Shown: piece by piece, positions 15,348 to 18,804 of the stretch
Position numbering within the stretch: the first letter of the stretch is position 1
How the letters are laid out: each line of letters begins with the position of its first letter
Origin: Anaerohalosphaeraceae bacterium
GTDB taxonomy: Bacteria > Planctomycetota > Phycisphaerae > Sedimentisphaerales > Anaerohalosphaeraceae
NCBI GenBank assembly: GCA_030671565.1
Contig: DAOVIC010000007.1
Location: 1-18,804 of the forward strand
Reading direction: 5' to 3'
Length of the DNA: 18,804 nucleotides
Notes under the pieces: model-generated
What the model was told of the DNA's origin: nothing
What the model saw: the letters and a program-made list of their open reading frames with translations, nothing else
Databases searched by the model: none
Translations under genes and position numbers: made by a program

Positions 15348-16387
15348 CTATCTTCCGCAGATTTGCCGCCCTTCATTTTTCTGAAAACGCCCAGACCAAG
15401 AATTACCAGCAGAGCCACCGCCAGAACGTGGCTCATCGCAGACGGAGACATCTCATGAAAATGTTCCTGCACAGAAACGCCTAATCCCGGGAAAAATGCA
15501 TCAAGCAGCAGCCCCGAACCCAAAGCGCAGACTATAACCGTAAGCAGATAGGCTATCGCGGTTCGCCCTCCCATTATCTTCCAGATCGTCGCAAAAGCGG
15601 CGGCATTCGTAGCAGGCCCCGTCATAAGGAACACAAGCACGGCACCGGGACTGATACCTTTGGCGATCATTATCGCCGCAAGCGGAACAGAAGCAGTCGC
15701 GCACACATAAACCGGAATACCAAGCACCATCATGATCAACATCGTACCAAACGGCCCGACAGCATCAACGCCTTCGATAACAAAATCTTCCGGAACAAAT
15801 GCCGCGATCAGCGCCGCTATAAAAATACCGGCAAGCATCGGGCGGCCAATATCTTCCGGAAGTGTAACAAAACCATACCTTATGATGCGAAGGATTCCGG
15901 GCGCATGATCCTCCCTGCAACACTGATCCTGACATTTTGATTCGCCGGATTCCTGCTCCGAAACTTCTTCGCGATCGTCCGTTACCGCCTGGACGGCAAC
16001 TCCGCCGATAAGCCCGGTTACAAACGCGATCACCGGACGAAAAACCGCAAACACAGGCCCAAGCAAGCTCCACGTCACAAGGAAACTGTCAACACCGGTC
16101 TGCGGAGTTGAAAGCAGAAACGAAACGCTTGCACCCCTGCTTGCACCATGCTTCCTGAGAGATACCGCAACGGGGATCACTCCGCACGAACAAAGCGGCA
16201 ATGGCACACCGAACAAAGACGCCTTGACGATAGGCCAAATCCCCCTTTTGCCCAAATGCGTCTCGACAAACGCAGGCGAGATAAAAACCGACAACACCCC
16301 CGCGATCGCAAACCCAAACAAAAGATACGGCGACATCACCGTAAGTGTATGCCAAAAATCAACTGCTATCCCGACAACTACATCCAT
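15338..16387 (-). CDS. ArsP/DUF318-type permease (SO_0444-like Cu/Zn efflux family)
   Basis: 349 residues, integral membrane, with about 8 hydrophobic segments in two halves. Conserved motifs are PLPLCSCGVIPVA (63-75; C66 and C68), STPQTGVDS (93-101), GIPVYVCATASVP (223-235; C229) and GPATNA (257-262), all typical of the two-repeat permeases annotated as SO_0444-like metal exporters or ArsP arsenical exporters. The cytoplasmic loop between the halves holds a metal-binding-like patch with C152, C156, C157 and H161. AGAAGGTG precedes the ATG, and the ferredoxin-like gene ends 23 bases upstream, so it is the last gene of the hcp run. The substrate is unproven. Its C-terminus lies in a repeat, so a few terminal residues may differ from the ancestral protein. 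Confidence 0.87.
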   Translation of the reverse strand: MDVVVGIAVDFWHTLTVMSPYLLFGFAIAGVLSVFISPAFVETHLGKRGIWPIVKASLFGVPLPLCSCGVIPVAVSLRKHGASRGASVSFLLSTPQTGVDSFLVTWSLLGPVFAVFRPVIAFVTGLIGGVAVQAVTDDREEVSEQESGESKCQDQCCREDHAPGILRIIRYGFVTLPEDIGRPMLAGIFIAALIAAFVPEDFVIEGVDAVGPFGTMLIMMVLGIPVYVCATASVPLAAIMIAKGISPGAVLVFLMTGPATNAAAFATIWKIMGGRTAIAYLLTVIVCALGSGLLLDAFFPGLGVSVQEHFHEMSPSAMSHVLAVALLVILGLGVFRKMKGGKSAEDRGG

Positions 16388-16410
16388 AAAAACACCTTCT
16401 AAGAAAGTTT

Positions 16411-17124
16411 CTAGCCGTTGCTTATTTCACCTTCAAGGTTGATCGTAATATCTTCCAAAACCAGATCAACGCCGCTTCGCTCGATCGCCTGCTTAGCAAT
16501 ATAACTAAGCCCCGAACAGCACGGAACGACCATGTGCACAACAGTAAGACTCGCCAGCCCGCTCTGTGTCATAATATCGCTAAGCTTATCGATGTAATGA
16601 TCCACATCGTCAAGCTTGGGACATCCGACAACTATCGGTCTTTGCTTAAGTAACTTGCCATGAAAATCGCCCATAGCAAACGGCACACAATCGGCAACGA
16701 ACAGCAGATCGGCATTTTTAAAATACGTCGCAGCCGGCGAAACCAGCTTAAGCTGCACCGGCCATTGAGCAAGCTGCGAAGGAACATCCGCCCCGCTGCC
16801 TTCGGCGCAAACCTCTTTTTTCATACTCCGTGCCATACTGCCCGGACACACAAAACCGGCAGGCTTCGCTTCCGGCTCTTTCTGCTTCTTAAGATACGCC
16901 TCGGTCGCTTTCTCGTCAAACTCCGCCGATTCACGTTTTTCTATGCTGATCGCGTCCATGGGGCAATGCCCAAGACAAGCTCCAAGTCCGTCACAATATA
17001 TTTCGCTGACAAGTTTCGCCTTGCCGTCTACGATCCGGATAGCACCTTCGGCACATGCACCAACACAATCGCCGCAGCCGTTACACTTATCCTCATCGAT
17101 CTTAACAATATTTCGTATTGCCAT
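16411..17124 (-). CDS. Ferredoxin-like Fe-S protein associated with Hcp
   Basis: 237 residues. The N-terminal ~62 residues are a two-cluster ferredoxin module. Motif one is complete (C14, C17, C20, C24). Motif two has C44, C50 and C54 but Leu at position 47, where the second cysteine is expected (YCDGLGACLGHCP). A linker follows, then a globular C-terminal region with conserved-looking cysteines: C93 (FVCPGS), C106, C146 (ADCVPFA), C168 (VGCPKLDD) and the pair C202/C203 (VPCCSG). It probably passes electrons to Hcp or senses redox/nitrosative state. Position right after hcp supports this, and similar proteins are known beside hcp in anaerobes. GAGG lies about 10 bases before the ATG, within a repeat shared with the hcp leader. 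Confidence 0.85.
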   Translation of the reverse strand: MAIRNIVKIDEDKCNGCGDCVGACAEGAIRIVDGKAKLVSEIYCDGLGACLGHCPMDAISIEKRESAEFDEKATEAYLKKQKEPEAKPAGFVCPGSMARSMKKEVCAEGSGADVPSQLAQWPVQLKLVSPAATYFKNADLLFVADCVPFAMGDFHGKLLKQRPIVVGCPKLDDVDHYIDKLSDIMTQSGLASLTVVHMVVPCCSGLSYIAKQAIERSGVDLVLEDITINLEGEISNG

Positions 17125-17133
17125 ATTAAACTA

Positions 17134-17170
17134 CCTCGGCTGAAAGGCCGAATCCTTAATTTTGATTTTT
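17134..17170 (-). repeat. Modular intercistronic repeat, short form (hcp-ferredoxin gap)
   Basis: Two blocks are shared exactly with 18522-18589. One is CCTCGGC (17134-17140, plus-strand reading) and the other is a 23-bp AT-rich block (17148-17170). They are separated here by a 7-base core and there by a 38-base core. On the transcribed strand the short core makes a hairpin, TCGGC-CTTTCA-GCCGA, whose 3' arm overlaps the GAGG that serves the ferredoxin ATG. A further shared TAAGAAATT (minus strand) reaches back to the hcp stop codon at 17177-17179. Confidence 0.75.
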
Positions 17171-17176
17171 AATTTC

Positions 17177-18466
17177 TTAATTCCCTTCAAGCATCGCGGC
17201 AAGGTCCTCATCGACATCACCGATCGGCTTGATGTCATAGTTTTCTACAAGCACGTTCAACACATTCGGACTGATAAACGCAGGCAGCGACGGACCAAGA
17301 CGAATACCCTTAACGCCAAGGTGCAGCAAAGTAAGAAGTATCGCCACAGCCTTTTGCTCATACCACGATACGACCAGCGAAAGCGGAAGATCGTTCACTC
17401 CGCAATCAAACGCACCTGCCAACGCAACGGCGATCTGGATCACAGAGTAGCAATCGTTACACTGACCGGTATCGATCAGACGAGGAATTCCATCGATCGT
17501 TCCATAGTCAGCCGCATTAATGCGATACTTACCGCACGCCGCCGTAATGATAACGCAATCATCAGGCACCTTTTCGGCAAGTTCCGTAAAATAGTTACGC
17601 CCGGGCTTTGCACCGTCACAACCGCCGATAAAGAAGAAACGACGGATCTTGCCGGCTTTAACAGCTTCGATGATCTTATCTGCAAGACCAAGCACCGCAC
17701 TATAGTGGAAACCCGTACTGAGAGTGCCCCGCGGATTCTCCGCCAAAGGCGGCTGAGAAAGAGACATCGAAATAACTTCGCTGTAATCCATCCCCTTGAT
17801 ATGCTTCACCCCGGCGCAACCTGCAATACTAGTCGTAAACATACGCCCCTTATACGAGTCCTTCGGGATCATAATGCAGTTGGTATTTACAAGGATCGCT
17901 CCGCTAAACTCGTCAAACTCGCTGCGCTGATTTTGCCACGCCGTACCATAATTACCAACCAGATGCTTATACTTACGTAATTCCGGGTATCCATGCGCAG
18001 GAAGCATTTCACCATGAGTATAGACATTGACTCCCGTACCTTCGGTCTGCTTTAACAACTCTTCCAGGCAAAGCAGATCGTGACCGGTTACCAGTATCCC
18101 AGGCCCTTCTTTCGTTCCTGTCGGAACACTAACTGGAGTAGGACTGCCAAACTTTTCGACGTGAGCATCGTTAAGTATCCCCATCGCACGAAGGTTCATC
18201 TCGCCGGCCTTTAAAACCAGCTCCAGATAACGGTCAAGATCAAAATCAACATTCGTAAGCGTAGCAAACATAGCCTCATGCATGAACGCGTCGATCTCAG
18301 GATCTTTCGCACCAAGCTCAGCTGCATGAAACGCGTAAGCTGCGATACCCTTCAGACTGAATATAAGAGTATCCTGAAGCGATTGAATATCCTCGTTTTT
18401 CCCGCAAACCCCAATTTTAGTACACCCGGTGCCGCCCGCTGTCTGTTCGCATTGATAGCAAAACAT
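17177..18466 (-). CDS. hcp: Hybrid-cluster protein / hydroxylamine reductase, short (class III-like)
   Basis: 429 residues, about 120 fewer than the common ~550-residue form. The N-terminal cluster cysteines are C3, C6, C15 and C21. All hybrid-cluster ligands can be placed by constant offset from the Desulfovibrio enzyme: H129, E153, C197, C283 (persulfide position, GGCDGAKPG), C311 (ACGKYR), C336 (GQCNDCYS), and E370 and K372 (WYEQKA). The missing length lies between the N-terminal cysteines and H129, which is how the class III (archaea/Thermotoga-type) proteins differ. It reduces hydroxylamine in vitro; physiological roles proposed for the family are NO reduction and protein S-nitrosylation. 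AAGGGGAG lies 6 bases before the ATG. The upstream cupin and downstream ferredoxin suggest one stress-response unit. Confidence 0.96.
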   Translation of the reverse strand: MFCYQCEQTAGGTGCTKIGVCGKNEDIQSLQDTLIFSLKGIAAYAFHAAELGAKDPEIDAFMHEAMFATLTNVDFDLDRYLELVLKAGEMNLRAMGILNDAHVEKFGSPTPVSVPTGTKEGPGILVTGHDLLCLEELLKQTEGTGVNVYTHGEMLPAHGYPELRKYKHLVGNYGTAWQNQRSEFDEFSGAILVNTNCIMIPKDSYKGRMFTTSIAGCAGVKHIKGMDYSEVISMSLSQPPLAENPRGTLSTGFHYSAVLGLADKIIEAVKAGKIRRFFFIGGCDGAKPGRNYFTELAEKVPDDCVIITAACGKYRINAADYGTIDGIPRLIDTGQCNDCYSVIQIAVALAGAFDCGVNDLPLSLVVSWYEQKAVAILLTLLHLGVKGIRLGPSLPAFISPNVLNVLVENYDIKPIGDVDEDLAAMLEGN

Positions 18467-18521
18467 AAATCTCCCCTTTCAACTATTTAGATAAGAAGTT
18501 ATATTATTTTCAGTAAATAAA

Positions 18522-18589
18522 CCTCGGCCAACAGGGTTGAGCGTAGCAAAATTCGCCCGTGGCAGACCGAATCCTTAATTTTGATTTTT
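18522..18589 (-). repeat. Modular intercistronic repeat, long form (cupin-hcp gap)
   Basis: This is the partner of 17134-17170. The outer blocks are identical (CCTCGGC at 18522-18528, the 23-bp block at 18567-18589), but the core is 38 bases (18529-18566) instead of 7. The 23-bp block begins 3 bases after the cupin stop codon on the minus strand, and the shared TAAGAAATT covers that stop, with a 5-base insertion relative to the other copy. The hcp promoter, if there is one, would lie in 18467-18521. The sequence there is AT-rich (TATAAC, TATCTA) without a convincing -35, and no HcpR/FNR-type palindrome was seen. Confidence 0.75.
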
Positions 18590-18592
18590 GCG

Positions 18593-18804
18593 TTAATTTC
18601 TTATCATTATCAGCAGCATTTTAAAACGCTCCTCGGCAGTTACCGAATGCGGAATATCTGCCGGCATAATTATGATCTGGCCGGCGGAAACATCGTTATC
18701 GACGCCATCGATAGTTACCCGTCCTGTCCCGTCTATAACCTCTACAACAGCATCGAAAGGTGCCCGATGTTCGCTAAGCCTTTGCCCCTTATCAAAGGCA
18801 AAAA
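18593..18804 (-). CDS. Cupin-domain protein, C-terminal part (5' end outside window)
   Basis: The minus-strand frame is open from position 18802 to the TAA at 18593-18595, giving 69 residues that start FAFDKGQRLSEH. It shows a small-cupin pattern: G-x5-H near the start, an EVIDGTGRVTIDG turn (~21-33), then AGQIIIMPADIPHSV (40-54), the second cupin motif with its His, and a short C-terminal strand. The metal-binding set is partial (H12, E21 and H52 are candidates). Small cupins of this kind commonly lie next to hcp genes in anaerobes, possibly as small-molecule sensors or binding proteins. Function is otherwise unknown. The last codons and the stop lie in the intercistronic repeat. Confidence 0.85.
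   Translation of the reverse strand, partial: FAFDKGQRLSEHRAPFDAVVEVIDGTGRVTIDGVDNDVSAGQIIIMPADIPHSVTAEERFKMLLIMIRN

Noticed and set aside
17162..17980. Open frame of 272 codons on the plus strand, opposite hcp
   Set aside because: It is fully antisense to a complete hcp with every cluster ligand. Its product is rich in Arg/Thr/Ile with no recognisable family pattern, and no ribosome-binding site precedes it. It is a by-product of hcp codon use.
18467..18592. HcpR/FNR-type operator upstream of hcp
   Set aside because: No TTGA-N6-TCAA-like or TTGAC/GTCAA palindrome is present in the leader.

Overview
The window looks like a chromosomal piece of an anaerobic or microaerophilic bacterium, most likely a planctomycete of the Phycisphaerae/Sedimentisphaerales type. 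This is inferred from gene content, not from a marker gene. The pointers are a run of twin-arginine-exported sugar isomerase-like and Gfo/Idh/MocA proteins, a full three-domain NifU with NifS, an IscR-like Rrf2 regulator, and an oxygen-sensitive hybrid-cluster protein (Hcp). No phage, transposase or CRISPR array is visible.

Layout. (1) Positions 1-424 (+) hold the 3' end of a MiaB/MtaB-type tRNA methylthiotransferase. (2) Positions 616-3932 (+) hold two TIM-barrel sugar isomerase/epimerase-like proteins and one Gfo/Idh/MocA oxidoreductase, each with a Tat leader; the two TIM-barrel genes share a 20-bp palindrome-containing repeat just upstream of their starts. (3) Positions 4028-6894 (-) hold a large GT4 glycosyltransferase fused to a helical-barrel domain, followed by a single-domain response regulator. 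(4) A divergent control region (6895-7117) has a good promoter on each strand. (5) Positions 7118-13843 (+) form a sulfur/Fe-S/NAD gene run: Rrf2 regulator, cysK, cysE, nadA, metY, nifU, nifS. (6) tRNA-Arg(CCU) at 13956-14029 is followed by an AT-rich radical SAM gene of the spore photoproduct lyase-like type. (7) Positions 15338-18804 (-) form a run read right to left: cupin (cut by the window edge), class III-length hcp, a ferredoxin-like protein and an ArsP/SO_0444-type metal permease.

How the genes fit together. The central run joins cysteine synthesis (CysE makes O-acetylserine, CysK makes cysteine) and direct sulfhydrylation of O-acetylhomoserine (MetY) to a cysteine-consuming desulfurase (NifS), a scaffold (NifU) and a client Fe-S enzyme (NadA). 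An Rrf2 protein with four clustered cysteines is placed to sense Fe-S or sulfur status, and an inverted repeat overlaps its own promoter. The right-hand run looks like a nitrosative/redox stress unit. The left-hand trio looks like exported, NAD(P)-type oxidoreductase plus isomerase chemistry on sugars or glycosides.

The most unusual structures are non-coding. A modular repeat sits directly after the stop codons of both the cupin and hcp genes, supplies those stop codons, and includes what looks like the ribosome-binding site of the ferredoxin gene. A degenerate 22-bp direct repeat is placed so that one copy supplies the stop codon of the permease gene. The palindromic 20-bp repeat lies ahead of the two TIM-barrel genes.
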